Positions 1-11,195 are shown, counted from the first letter of the stretch. The stretch is DNA of 52,642 bases from Bacteroidaceae bacterium (GCA_017517925.1 JAFWXS010000118.1:1-52642), one strand, 5' to 3'. A program made the numbers and translations. The notes: a model not told the origin generated them from the sequence alone.

Positions 1-765
1 CTGCTTGGCAAAGTATATACCATAGAGTTCGCGGCTCTTGTGGTAGATTTCCGACTCGGGCGAGTTGACATATTTGGCTACCTTCTTGTCTGCCGTATTC
101 AATACGCGGCCTCCGAAAGCCACCACCTTGCCCGACAACGTATGTACGGGAAACATCACGCGCCCCCAGAAACGATCGCGCACTTGCCCATCGTCGCGAG
201 TGTAGCAGAGGCCCGTCTTCACGAGGTAGTCGGTATTGAATCCCTTCTTTTTGGCCTCTTGATAGAGCGCATCGCGGCTCTCGGTGCTGAAACCGAGCTG
301 GAACTTCTTGATGATGTCGTCGCGAAAGCCGCGCTGACGGAAGTAGCTCATGCCGATGGTCTGTCCGTCGCGATGGTTATGCAGAATGTTTTGAAAGTAG
401 TTGTTGGCAAAGTCGTTCACGAGGAAGAGACTTTCGCGTATGCTCTGTGCCTGCTTCTCCTCGTCGCTGAGCTCGCGCTCCTTCACCTCGATGCCATATT
501 TCTTGGCCAACCACTTCAATGCTTCGTAGTAGTTGAGTTGCTCGTGCTCCATAATGAAGTGTACCACGTTGCCTCCCTTGCCGCAACTGAAGCACTTGCA
601 TACCCCTTTCGAGGGCGACACGCTGAACGACGGTGTCTTCTCATTATGGAAGGGACACAGACCGACATAGTTGACACCCCGTCTTCGCAGGGTGACAAAC
701 TCGGACACCACATCCACAATTTGGGCGGCATCCATGATACGGTCTATCGTCGCTTGGTCAATCAT
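1..765 (-). CDS. dnaG: DNA primase DnaG, N-terminal part (cut by window edge)
   Basis: DnaG makes the RNA primers for DNA replication at the fork. Reading the minus strand from the ATG at 765 gives 255 codons that stay open to the window edge, so the C-terminal part is missing. A CHC2 zinc finger is visible: CPFH at residues 37-40 and CFSC at 58-61, followed by GKGG. The RNA polymerase-like catalytic core begins after about residue 110 (RDRFWGRVMFPV and a GGR motif are readable). The gene is divergent from hisB. Its promoter -7 box ends only about 8 bases before the ATG, so the transcript should have almost no leader. Identification is firm. Confidence 0.96.
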   Translation of the reverse strand, partial: MIDQATIDRIMDAAQIVDVVSEFVTLRRRGVNYVGLCPFHNEKTPSFSVSPSKGVCKCFSCGKGGNVVHFIMEHEQLNYYEALKWLAKKYGIEVKERELSDEEKQAQSIRESLFLVNDFANNYFQNILHNHRDGQTIGMSYFRQRGFRDDIIKKFQLGFSTESRDALYQEAKKKGFNTDYLVKTGLCYTRDDGQVRDRFWGRVMFPVHTLSGKVVAFGGRVLNTADKKVAKYVNSPESEIYHKSRELYGIYFAKQ

Positions 766-773
766 AGGGAAGG

Positions 774-805
774 CAAAATTAGTGCAGACTGAGCGAAAAT
801 GCAAA
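774..805 (-). promoter_or_regulatory. Promoter of dnaG
   Basis: On the minus strand TTTG (805-802) and TAATTTTG (781-774) are separated by 20 bases, matching the Bacteroidota -33/-7 consensus. The start codon at 765 lies right behind the -7 box, so the predicted transcript start is only a few bases from the ATG. Confidence 0.8.
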
Positions 806-809
806 TTTA

Positions 810-841
810 TTTGCAATTCTCCGCCCCATACACTAATTTTG
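810..841 (+). promoter_or_regulatory. Promoter of the his operon
   Basis: TTTG at 810-813 and TAATTTTG at 834-841 with a 20-base spacer, followed by the hisB ATG at 864. The -33 boxes of this promoter and the divergent dnaG promoter sit together in the palindromic stretch GCAAATTTATTTGC (801-814). Confidence 0.8.
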
Positions 842-863
842 CGTCACTTAGTAAAAAGATTGT

Positions 864-1988
864 ATGAACCGACTTCTCATTATTGACCGCGACGGCACTA
901 TTCTCGTGGAGCCGCCCGTGGATTTTCAGATAGACAGCATAGCCAAGACGGACTTTGTGCCGGGAGCTATCAGCGGAATGAAGGTGCTCAGTACGCTCGG
1001 GTACCAGCTCGTGATGTGCAGCAACCAGGACGGACTCGGCACGGCGAGCTTCCCCATGGAGGATTTCCTGCCACCCCAAGAGATGATGCTCAAGGTGCTC
1101 GCCTCAGAGGGCGTAGAGTTTGACGACATCCTCATCGACCCCACGATGCCCGAGGAGAAGGCACCTACACGCAAGCCAGGCATAGGCATGTTTGGCAAAT
1201 ACCTCACAGGCGAATACAACCTGGCCGAGAGCTACGTCATAGGCGATCGCCTCACCGATGTGATGCTGGCCAAGAACTTGGGTGCTCGCGCCATCCTGTT
1301 GCAAGAGCCGGAGAAGGCCACCGAGGCATTGGCCGAGAAGGGGCTGACCGATGTGTGTGCTCTGTGCACTACTTCGTGGAGCGAGATTGCCGAGTATCTG
1401 CGTCGCACGGTGCGCGTGGCATCGACCGTGCGCAATACACGCGAAACGAAGATAAATATCACCGTGGACCTCGACGGGCGCATGTCATCAAGTATCGACA
1501 CGGGCTTGAAATTCTTCAACCACATGATCGACCAGATAGCTCACCATGGCGGTATCTCATTGCAGGTGCAGTGTCAGGGCGACCTTGAGGTTGATGAGCA
1601 CCACACGATGGAAGATGTGGCCATTGCCTTGGGTAGCACTCTGCGGGAGGCCTTGGGCGATAAACGCGGCATCGAGCGTTACGGCTTTGCCTTGCCTATG
1701 GATGAGTGCAAGGCGTTGGTGCTGCTCGATCTGGGCGGTCGCATCGACTTTGACTGGGATGTCACCTTCACCCGTGAGTATGTGGGCGACACGCCTACCG
1801 AGATGTTCCGTCACTTCTTCTATTCGCTGTGCGCCGCCATGCAGTGCAACCTCCACATCAGTGCCCGTGGCGACAACAACCATCATCTCATCGAAGGCGT
1901 GTTCAAGGCCTTTGCCCGCAGCTTGCGTGCCGCCATACACCGCCAACCGTTCAACTACGACCTACCCAGCAGCAAAGGAATATTATGA
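864..1988 (+). CDS. hisB: Bifunctional histidinol-phosphatase / imidazoleglycerol-phosphate dehydratase
   Basis: HisB carries out two steps of histidine synthesis in the cytoplasm: dehydration of imidazoleglycerol phosphate and dephosphorylation of histidinol phosphate. The 374-residue protein has an N-terminal HAD phosphatase domain (DRDGT, nucleophile D8 and acid D10; roughly residues 1-165). A C-terminal IGP dehydratase domain follows (about 175-374) with the metal-binding motifs FFNHM, DEHHTMED and NNHHLIEG. It starts behind a consensus promoter and its TGA overlaps the ATG of hisH (ATGA), so the two are translationally coupled. hisG, hisD and hisC are not in the window, so the pathway is split between loci. 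Confidence 0.97.
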   Translation: MNRLLIIDRDGTILVEPPVDFQIDSIAKTDFVPGAISGMKVLSTLGYQLVMCSNQDGLGTASFPMEDFLPPQEMMLKVLASEGVEFDDILIDPTMPEEKAPTRKPGIGMFGKYLTGEYNLAESYVIGDRLTDVMLAKNLGARAILLQEPEKATEALAEKGLTDVCALCTTSWSEIAEYLRRTVRVASTVRNTRETKINITVDLDGRMSSSIDTGLKFFNHMIDQIAHHGGISLQVQCQGDLEVDEHHTMEDVAIALGSTLREALGDKRGIERYGFALPMDECKALVLLDLGGRIDFDWDVTFTREYVGDTPTEMFRHFFYSLCAAMQCNLHISARGDNNHHLIEGVFKAFARSLRAAIHRQPFNYDLPSSKGIL

Positions 1989-2614
1989 TAGCTATAGTAA
2001 ACTACGATACAGGAAATATACGCTCGGTGACCAATGCTTTGGTCCGCGTAGGCTGCACCGAATGGATATATACCGACGACAAGGCACTGCTCACACAAGC
2101 CGACAAGGTGATACTGCCCGGTGTGGGCGAAGCCTCCTCGGCCATGGCCAAGCTTGCCGAACGCGGACTCGACACCTTCATTCCCACTCTCACGCAGCCC
2201 GTGCTGGGCATCTGTGTGGGTACCCAACTCATGTGTCAGAGTAGCGAGGAGGGCGATGTGGAGTGCATGGGCATCTTCCGCACAAGAGTCAGAAAGTTTC
2301 AACCCGAAAAACAGAAGGACGGGGAATTGTCCATTGTCCATTGTCCATTGTCCATTGAGAAAGTTCCCCACATGGGTTGGAACCGGATTACCGATCTGCG
2401 TACCCCCCTCTTCAATCATATTGACGAGGGCGCCTACATCTACTATGTGCACTCCTATTACCCCGAGTTGTGTGCCGACACCATCGCCACCTCCCACTAC
2501 ATCAACTCCTTCAGTGGTGCCTTGGGCCGCGATAACTTCTTTGGCACCCAGTTCCACCCCGAGAAGAGCGGAACCGTAGGGGCACAGATACTTAAAAACT
2601 TCCTTGAATTATGA
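1985..2614 (+). CDS. hisH: Imidazole glycerol phosphate synthase, glutamine amidotransferase subunit
   Basis: HisH hydrolyses glutamine and passes ammonia to HisF. I take the ATG at 1985 (209 residues); a longer reading frame upstream lies inside hisB. The class I amidotransferase triad is visible: nucleophile C77 in GICVGTQ, and H191/E193 in QFHPEK. Between the beta-rich middle and the conserved KVPHMGWN stretch there is an extra segment of about 15-18 residues (about 107-124). It is encoded partly by four tandem copies of the heptamer ATTGTCC (about 2327-2358), reading ELSIVHCPLSIE. This insert is not part of the normal fold and looks like an intergenic-type repeat that entered the gene in frame. 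The gene overlaps hisA by ATGA. Confidence 0.95.
   Translation: MIAIVNYDTGNIRSVTNALVRVGCTEWIYTDDKALLTQADKVILPGVGEASSAMAKLAERGLDTFIPTLTQPVLGICVGTQLMCQSSEEGDVECMGIFRTRVRKFQPEKQKDGELSIVHCPLSIEKVPHMGWNRITDLRTPLFNHIDEGAYIYYVHSYYPELCADTIATSHYINSFSGALGRDNFFGTQFHPEKSGTVGAQILKNFLEL
2327..2358 (+). repeat. Heptamer tandem repeat inside hisH
   Basis: Four full copies of ATTGTCC followed by ATTG, read through in frame within hisH. A change of one copy would shift the frame by one base; a change of three would add or remove seven codons. Confidence 0.9.
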
Positions 2615-3327
2615 TCAATATAATCCCTGCCATAGACCTCATCGACGGCAAGTGCGTGCGCCTCACTAAAGGTGACTACAGCCAGAAGAAGCAGTACGAT
2701 GCCTCGCCGCTCGACATGGCTATGCGCTATCAAGACATAGGCATACGTCGTCTGCACCTTGTGGACCTCGACGGTGCCAAGAGCAGTAGTCCGCGAAACT
2801 TGCACGTGTTGGAGGAGATTGCCACACGCACCACGATCGAGATAGAGTGGGGTGGTGGTATCAAGAGCGATGATGCCTTGCGCGATGTCTTCAACGCCGG
2901 TGCCCATCACCTTATCATTGGTAGCGTGGCGGTGAGCCAACCCGAGTTGTTTGCCAGCTGGCTCGATCAGTATGGTGGCAGCCGCCTTATCCTCGGTGCC
3001 GACGTCAACGATGGTCGCGTGGCTATCAATGGTTGGTTGGAGCAGTCGGAGCAGACTATCGAGGCACTCATCGACCGCTTCACCCCTCATGGACTGCGCG
3101 AGGTCATCTGCACCGACATCAGCAAGGACGGTATGTTGCAGGGACCTACTTTTGACCTCTATTCTCGCCTACAGGCAACCTATCCTGAGCAGGACATCAT
3201 CGTGAGCGGAGGCATCAGCCAGATGGACGACATACGCCGCCTCGATGCGATGGGCTTGCGCCACGTCATCGTGGGAAAGGCCATCTATGAGGGACGTATC
3301 ACATTTAACGAATTGTCACCATGTTAG
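2611..3327 (+). CDS. hisA: Phosphoribosyl-formimino AICAR ribotide isomerase HisA
   Basis: HisA is a (beta/alpha)8 barrel that isomerises ProFAR to PRFAR, the substrate of HisF. The 238-residue length is normal. The N-terminal IPAIDLIDGKCVRL holds the catalytic Asp (D8); the second catalytic Asp is in GADVNDGRVAINGW. Phosphate-binding loops GGGIKS and SGGIS are present in the expected halves of the barrel. The start overlaps the end of hisH, and its TAG falls seven bases inside hisF, so it is the centre of a coupled hisBHAF block. Confidence 0.97.
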   Translation: MINIIPAIDLIDGKCVRLTKGDYSQKKQYDASPLDMAMRYQDIGIRRLHLVDLDGAKSSSPRNLHVLEEIATRTTIEIEWGGGIKSDDALRDVFNAGAHHLIIGSVAVSQPELFASWLDQYGGSRLILGADVNDGRVAINGWLEQSEQTIEALIDRFTPHGLREVICTDISKDGMLQGPTFDLYSRLQATYPEQDIIVSGGISQMDDIRRLDAMGLRHVIVGKAIYEGRITFNELSPC

Positions 3328-4076
3328 CCAAACGCATCATACCCTGCCTCGACGTGAAGGATGGCCGCACTGTCAAAGGCATCAACTTCGAGGGTCTGCG
3401 CGATGTGGGCGATGCTGTCGCCCTCGGCAGCAAGTATGCCCGTGAGGGAGCCGATGAACTGGTCTACCTCGACATCAGCGCCACTCAGGAAGGACGCAAC
3501 ACCTTCACGCACTTAGTGAACCGTATTGCCGAAGCTATTGACATCCCCTTCACAGTGGGTGGAGGTATCAGCACCATCGACGATGCCAGCCGCCTGCTCG
3601 ATGCCGGTGCCGACAAGATAAGCATCAACAGTGCTGCCATACGCCGCCCCGAACTCATCGACGAGATTGCCTCGAAGTACGGCTCGCAGTTTGTGGTCAT
3701 CGCTATCGATGCCCGCCTAACTGATGGCCAGTGGCTGGCTACCACGCATGGTGGCAAGCGCAACACCGACAAGGAACTCTTTGCCTGGGCTCACGAGGCG
3801 CAGGAACGCGGTGCTGGCGAACTGCTCTTCACCTCGATGAACCACGACGGCACACGTCAGGGCTATCCCTGCGACACCTTTGCCCGACTGGCCGAGCATC
3901 TGCGCATCCCCATCATCGCCTCGGGCGGTGCCGGCAGCATCGACGACATTGCCGACGTGCTCACCCACGGACGTGCCGATGCCGCACTCGCCGCCAGCAT
4001 CTTCCACTATGGAGAGATACCCATCCCCGTGCTCAAGCAAGCCCTCAGCGAGCGAGGCATAGCGGTACGGAGATAG
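3321..4076 (+). CDS. hisF: Imidazole glycerol phosphate synthase, cyclase subunit
   Basis: HisF uses ammonia from HisH to convert PRFAR into imidazoleglycerol phosphate and AICAR. The 251-residue barrel has the catalytic Asp in IPCLDVKDGRTVKG (D11), the second in VIAIDARL, and the phosphate loops GGGIST and SGGAGS. Length and motifs are normal. It overlaps hisA by seven bases. After the stop there is a 108-base spacer before hisIE. Confidence 0.97.
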   Translation: MLAKRIIPCLDVKDGRTVKGINFEGLRDVGDAVALGSKYAREGADELVYLDISATQEGRNTFTHLVNRIAEAIDIPFTVGGGISTIDDASRLLDAGADKISINSAAIRRPELIDEIASKYGSQFVVIAIDARLTDGQWLATTHGGKRNTDKELFAWAHEAQERGAGELLFTSMNHDGTRQGYPCDTFARLAEHLRIPIIASGGAGSIDDIADVLTHGRADAALAASIFHYGEIPIPVLKQALSERGIAVRR

Positions 4077-4184
4077 GAAGAGAATAATAGTCTTTGTATT
4101 ATAGACTTTCTTAGGACTTCTTAGGATATCCTAGGATTCCATAGAAAATCCTATAAAAAGTAAACAACCAAAACAAACAAGATA
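4077..4184. repeat. Spacer with short direct/inverted repeats between hisF and hisIE
   Basis: Contains CTTCTTAGGA- and CCTAGGATTCC-like copies (TTCTTAGGACTTCTTAGGAT and TATCCTAGGATTCC), one of the several short-repeat patches in this window. I see no gene and no good TAnnTTTG promoter here, so hisIE is probably transcribed from the hisB promoter. Confidence 0.5.
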
Positions 4185-4784
4185 ATGCAATTCCAAGATT
4201 TCAACCTCAGCAAGACAGCCGACGGGCTTCTTCCCGTCATCATCCAGGATGCCGACAGCCTCAAGGTGCTCATGCTCGGCTATATGAACCAGGAAGCTTT
4301 CGAGAAGACACAGGCCGAAGGCCGCGTCACCTTCTATAGCCGCACCCGCCAGACGCTCTGGACCAAGGGCGAGACTAGCGGCAACTTCCTCCATGTGATG
4401 GCGATGTATGCCGACTGCGATGGCGACACCCTGCTCATCAAGGCACGCCCCGACGGCCCCACCTGTCATCGTGGCACCGTGGCTTGCTTCGACACCCGTG
4501 ACAACGAGGGCTTCCTCGGTACGCTCGAAGCCTGTATCAAGGACCGCCATGCCAAGATGCCCGAAGACTCCTATACTACTTACCTCTTCAACAAGGGTGT
4601 GAACAAGATTGCCCAGAAGGTAGGCGAAGAGGCCGTGGAGACAGTCATCGAAGCCATCGACGGCAACCGCGAACGCTACCTCTACGAGGCCGGTGACCTG
4701 CTCTATCACCTCCTCGTGCTCACCGAGCAGATGGGCTGCTCGCTCTCCGATCTCGAAGACGAGCTGGCCAAGCGCCACAAGTAA
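4185..4784 (+). CDS. hisI: Bifunctional phosphoribosyl-AMP cyclohydrolase / phosphoribosyl-ATP pyrophosphatase
   Basis: This HisIE fusion performs the second and third steps of histidine synthesis. Residues about 1-105 are the HisI cyclohydrolase: VLMLGYMNQEAF, the metal-binding DCDGD stretch and the PTCHRG cysteine motif are visible. Residues about 110-199 are the all-helical HisE pyrophosphatase with the GEEAVETVIEA and EAGDLLYHL acidic motifs that hold Mg2+. The 199-residue length is normal for the fusion. It is the last gene of the operon and is followed by a hairpin-rich spacer before the convergent recQ. Confidence 0.97.
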   Translation: MQFQDFNLSKTADGLLPVIIQDADSLKVLMLGYMNQEAFEKTQAEGRVTFYSRTRQTLWTKGETSGNFLHVMAMYADCDGDTLLIKARPDGPTCHRGTVACFDTRDNEGFLGTLEACIKDRHAKMPEDSYTTYLFNKGVNKIAQKVGEEAVETVIEAIDGNRERYLYEAGDLLYHLLVLTEQMGCSLSDLEDELAKRHK

Positions 4785-4800
4785 AAACACGCGGTTAGTA

Positions 4801-4907
4801 TTTTTGTCAAACTTTTTCGAGGGCTTGACAAAAAATTATCACCATAGTGACAAAAAATTATCACAGGGACGACAAAATTTTTTCAAGCCTGTGATAATTT
4901 TTTATCA
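4801..4907. repeat. Overlapping AT-rich hairpins, candidate bidirectional terminator
   Basis: TTTTTGTCAA (4801-4810) pairs with TTGACAAAAA (4825-4834). TGACAAAAAATTATCAC occurs at 4826-4842 and again at 4848-4864, and the second copy pairs over 19 of 20 bases with 4888-4907 around a 20-base loop. It lies between the convergent ends of hisIE and recQ. The repeated arms allow alternative pairings. Confidence 0.6.
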
Positions 4908-5027
4908 AAGGCTCCAAACGGCAGTTTGCCTTAGGTGTACTGAAAAAAGTTGACAGGTTAAACTTAGAATCCTATATAGGTTTACAATAGAGATACTTAT
5001 TCTTATATGAGTTTACGCACCGGGCCG

Positions 5028-6925
<1,898 letters not shown>

Positions 6926-6929
<4 letters not shown>

Positions 6930-8653
6930 TCCTCGTGTGTGTTGGGTCTGATGCTTTCGATGAGCAGTTGCACCTCACCCCGCTTGTGCGTATTCTCCTC
7001 CACGGTGTAGCAGATGTCGAATGCCTGCTTCGACTTGATGTAGCGTGCCTGCGAGCTCTGCCCGAAGGCTATGCCGTTCACCACGTCAGCCGTGCGGTCG
7101 TCTACAAGCTCCAGCTTGATGTGCTCTTGGTTGCGCCCCACCACGCGGCTGGTACCGAAGTCGTAGACGTGGTGTGTACAGAAGAGGGGCTTGGGGTTAT
7201 CGGGGCCGAAGGGCTCGAAACGCTTGAGGTCATTGTAGAGCTTGTAGTTGATATCCTTGAATGCCAGCTCCTCATCTATATAGATGTTGGCCTCGGTCTG
7301 TGTAGGTTGTATGTTTTCCGACACGTACTCTTCGAAGCGTCGGGTAAACTCCTCTATGTTCTCCACCTTGAGCGAGAGGCCGGCGGCATAGGGGTGTCCG
7401 CCAAAATTGTCGAGCAGGTCGCGGCAACTCTCGATGGCCTTGTAGACGTCAAAGTCGGCTACCGAGCGCGCCGAGCCTGTGGCCATATCGTTTGTCTTGG
7501 TGAGCACTACCGACGGACGGTAGAAGAGCTCTGTAAGGCGTGATGCCACGATGCCGATGACGCCGCGGTGCCAGGCTTCGTTGTAGAGCACGATGCTGCG
7601 CTTGTCGGCCAGTCCCTCGAGGTTGTCTACGATGCGGTTGGCCTCCTCGGTCATGCTCTTGTCAAGGTCCTTGCGTGCCTCGTTGTACTCGTTTATCTGG
7701 TTGCTGATGGTCTGTGCCTTGCGGTAGTCTTTCTCGGTGAGCAGGTCTACGGCTTTCTGGCCGGTCTCTATGCGTCCCGAGGCGTTGATGCGGGGGCCTA
7801 TCTTGAAGATGATGTCGTTGAGCTTTATCTCCTTGTCCTTCAGACCGCATACTTCGATAATGGCTTTCAGTCCTGTGCTCGGGTTGTGGTTTATCTGGCG
7901 CAGTCCGTGGTAAGCGAGTATGCGGTTCTCGCCCATGATGGGCACAATGTCTGAGGCGATGCTCACTGCTACGAGGTCGAGGTAGGGGATGAGTTGGCTG
8001 AACTCTATGCCATTATCTTTGGCAAAGGCCTGCATCAACTTGAAGCCTACGCCACAGCCCGAGAGGTGAGGGTACGGGTAGGTAGAACCGATAAGCTTGG
8101 GGTTCAGGATGGCTACTGCAGGGGGCAGTACCTCGTCCTGCACATGGTGGTCACACACTATGAAGTCGATGCCCAATGTCTTGGCATAGGCAATCTCCTC
8201 TACCGCTTTCACGCCACAGTCAAGTACGATGACTAATGATACGCCCGTCTCCTTGGCATAGTCCACACCCTTGAACGATACACCGTAGCCGTCGTTGTCG
8301 CGATCGGGGATGTAGTAGGCGATGTTGGTCGTAAACTGTTGCAGGAAGCGGTACACCAAGGCTACTGCCGTGGTGCCATCCACATCGTAGTCGCCGTATA
8401 CGAGTATACGCTCCTTGCGTCCCAGGGCTTTGTTGATGCGCTTTACTGCTGCTTCCATGCCATCCATGAGAAAGGGGTCGTGGAGGTCGAGCAGCGAAGG
8501 GCGGAAGAACTTCTTCGCCTCGGCTGCTGTCCTCACCCCTCGCTTGCGCAGCAGGCGGCATAGCACAGGACTGATGCCTATCTCTTCGGCGAGCAGCTCA
8601 GCCTCGGCGCATTCTCCGTCGGTGGGAGGTTGATAATTCCATTTGTAATTCAT
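6926..8653 (-). CDS. recJ: Single-stranded-DNA-specific exonuclease RecJ
   Basis: RecJ degrades single-stranded DNA 5' to 3' in recombination and mismatch repair. The 575-residue protein carries the DHH-family metal motifs: GDYDVDGTT (D88, D90, D92), the LDCG motif near residue 145 and CDHH (D168-H170). A DHHA1/OB region follows in the C-terminal half (GGHPYAAG is the DHHA1 signature). Length is normal. The gene lies first in a recJ-recQ pair; 196 bases separate it from the end of tamL upstream. Confidence 0.96.
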
Positions 8654-8849
8654 TATATATGTTTCTTTTTTGTTGTCTTGCTCAAGGGCACAGAATAGTG
8701 TGCCTAAATGTGCTAATGAGTGTCTAACAGATGTTTACGCCCATTAACCCATTTTAATTTGGTAAAGTTACAAAAAAGAAAGGATACTAACGAATAGTTG
8801 GAGGGATTTTTGACAATACTTACATTTTATAAATGTTTTTCCCGATAGT

Positions 8850-11162
8850 TCAGAATGGATAGCCCACTCCGAAGTGGATGCATAGTCCGCGCAGGAAATG
8901 AGGCACGTTGTAATAGCCTTTCTTGCCGGTGTCGTAGGGTATGTGGATGGGTATACCCATATCGCAACGCAGGAGCAGCATACGGAGGTTGTAGCGCAGG
9001 CCGAGGCCTGTGCCTAAGGCGATGTCATGCCCTAAGGTCTTCCATCGGAATTGTGCGCCGGGGCGTGAGGAGTCGTGACGGAGGGTCCATACGTTGCCGG
9101 CATCCACGAAGAGGGCTCCGCCGAGCTGTCCCACGAGGGGGAAGCGCCATTCGATGTTGGCCTCGAGCTTGAGGTCGCCCGTGTGGTCGATGTAGGCATA
9201 GCGCCCCGTGGCATGATAGCTGCCCGGGCCGATGCCGCGAAGGGGGAAGGCGCGGAGGTCACTGGCTCCGCCTACGTGGAACTGCTCGCTGAAAGGGGCC
9301 ACGGTGCTGTTTCCATAGGCATAGATAGCGCCTGCAATGAGGCGCGTGGCGAGGGTGTGGCGTGGAGTGAGGTGATAGTAGCGGCAGGCTTCGATGTGGC
9401 TTTTGACGAACTGCGCATAGGGAGTGCCGAGCAGCGACTTGCTGCGCTGTTTCAGGCTGTGCCCTGTAGCAGCATAGACGAGCGAGGTGAGGGCTCCTGC
9501 CGAGGCGAGGGTGAGGGTGATGCGTGAGGGGTGCCGCGGTGAGAAAACGGTGTTGTCGTAGGTGAGGGTATAGGATGCCGAGGGCACGAACTGGTCGCGG
9601 AAGGAGAGTCCGATGGCAGGGTTGGCGGTCATGATGGAGTCAAACCGATGGGTGGTGTGCTCCAAGGTGTTGAAGGTGAGTACGAAGGGGCTGACATTGT
9701 GGGTGACGGCGTCGGAGGTGGAGAAGGCGTAGGTGAGGTTACCGCCAAAGGCAAGCATACGAAAGTAGCCTCCGCGGTGCAGCCAGTCGGCATAAAGGCG
9801 TGCGGTAGTGGATACGGGGCGCTTGTAGGGATAGTCGTAGCCACCGGGAAAGAGTAGCTGAGGAACAGACAGGGAGAGGTCGGAACCTACTTCGAAGGAG
9901 TTGACCACGCTGCCCTCGCGGCGCAGGATGCGGTTGGTCTGCCACTCATACGACCCCTTCAGCCGCAGTTGGATGACCTCGGCCATGCGCAGGAGGTTCT
10001 TGCGTGAGAGCGAGGCCACGATGCCTGGGCCTACCTGGTCGTTGCTCTTGGCGGTGAGGTTGGCCTCGAGCGATAGTTCGTAGGGCGGTTCGAGCAGGGC
10101 ATTGATGTATACGTCGAGGGTGTCGGCGGTGTAGGTGCTGTCGCGTGGCACGTAGTTGATGCTCACAGCGCTGAGCACTCCCAAGTGGTTGAGGTCGCGC
10201 TGCGTGGCGTTCTGTGTCGTGGGGGAGTAGAGCTCGCCGTGCTGCCAGGCGATGCGCGTGGCGAGCAGCGACTGGCGTATTGGGAGGCGTTTCCCGTAGT
10301 AGCGGTAGGTGGTGGACCCGTTCACCGTTGTACGGAATGCGGTGTCCGAACGTCGTTTCCCATTAAATGTAAGGTAGGTGTTCCCTATGTGCCACGGCTT
10401 GGTGGCATAGGCGGGGAGGTCGGTATGGGGACTGATGCGCAACTGTGCCCGGTACTTCACGGCAGTGGTGTCGGCAAGGAGGGTGACCATCTCGGGACGG
10501 AAGTAGTAGTAGCCTTGTTCGCGAAACAGTTGGAAGAGGCGATTGCGCTCACCGGTGAGCGTGGCATAGCTCAGTTGCTCGCCTTCTCGCAGCAGACGGT
10601 CGGGCCAGGTGGAGCGTATGAGGCTGTCCATTGCAGGGGTGAAGTCGCTATACGTCACCTTGCCGTAGTACCAGGGTGCTCCGAGGCGGAGCGCATAGGA
10701 TAGCTTGGCCTTGCGTCCACTACGGAGCGTGTCAATTTTGTAGCTCACGCTGCTGTCGAAGTATCCGTAGTTGCGCAGGGTGTTCTCGGCTACATCGGCA
10801 CGCAGGGCGGGGTTTACCGTAGAAATGTAGATGGGCTGGGTGGCGAAAGTGCGGAACAGCCAGTGCTTCACCCCGGTGCTGTCGCCCACAAAGGCATTGT
10901 AGGCCCACAGCCCTACGGGGAAGGGAGTGCGGTAGCGAGAACTGCCGAAGAGCGCATTGTTGGGCGGCGACACGAAGGCCACCTTGGCCTCATCCACTGC
11001 ACGGTCACGCAACTGGGAGGGGGTGCTCTCAACGACCTCTACGGCTGTGGTACCCGTATAGAGCAGTTCATCCGTAGGGAGGTGCTTCACCGTGGAGCAG
11101 GAGGAGAGGATCATAAAGATACTAACTAAGAGGGACAGTTCCTTTTGATTGGTCATATACAT
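8850..11162 (-). CDS. tamL: BamA/TamA-family outer-membrane barrel lipoprotein (TamL-like)
   Basis: This 770-residue protein begins with a lipoprotein signal (lipobox LSSC, Cys about residue 22). It continues with periplasmic POTRA-like sequence (roughly residues 30-400) and ends in a 16-strand type barrel with aromatic-rich strands, an FPLRGIGPG-like loop motif and a terminal FGVGYPF strand. Bacteroidota have a TamA relative that is a lipoprotein, called TamL, working with TamB in envelope lipid transport or outer-membrane protein handling. The tamB gene directly upstream supports this call. Two in-frame ATGs (11162 and 11156) are possible; I keep the first. Only 33 bases separate it from tamB. 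Confidence 0.88.
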   Translation of the reverse strand: MYMTNQKELSLLVSIFMILSSCSTVKHLPTDELLYTGTTAVEVVESTPSQLRDRAVDEAKVAFVSPPNNALFGSSRYRTPFPVGLWAYNAFVGDSTGVKHWLFRTFATQPIYISTVNPALRADVAENTLRNYGYFDSSVSYKIDTLRSGRKAKLSYALRLGAPWYYGKVTYSDFTPAMDSLIRSTWPDRLLREGEQLSYATLTGERNRLFQLFREQGYYYFRPEMVTLLADTTAVKYRAQLRISPHTDLPAYATKPWHIGNTYLTFNGKRRSDTAFRTTVNGSTTYRYYGKRLPIRQSLLATRIAWQHGELYSPTTQNATQRDLNHLGVLSAVSINYVPRDSTYTADTLDVYINALLEPPYELSLEANLTAKSNDQVGPGIVASLSRKNLLRMAEVIQLRLKGSYEWQTNRILRREGSVVNSFEVGSDLSLSVPQLLFPGGYDYPYKRPVSTTARLYADWLHRGGYFRMLAFGGNLTYAFSTSDAVTHNVSPFVLTFNTLEHTTHRFDSIMTANPAIGLSFRDQFVPSASYTLTYDNTVFSPRHPSRITLTLASAGALTSLVYAATGHSLKQRSKSLLGTPYAQFVKSHIEACRYYHLTPRHTLATRLIAGAIYAYGNSTVAPFSEQFHVGGASDLRAFPLRGIGPGSYHATGRYAYIDHTGDLKLEANIEWRFPLVGQLGGALFVDAGNVWTLRHDSSRPGAQFRWKTLGHDIALGTGLGLRYNLRMLLLRCDMGIPIHIPYDTGKKGYYNVPHFLRGLCIHFGVGYPF

Positions 11163-11195
11163 AACTCTTCACTTTTTACTCTTCACTCCGAACTA

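Noticed and set aside
4693-4953. Open frame running from hisIE into the hairpin spacer
   Set aside because: Begins as a frame-shifted shadow of hisIE (Ser/Arg-rich) and ends in the hairpin region.
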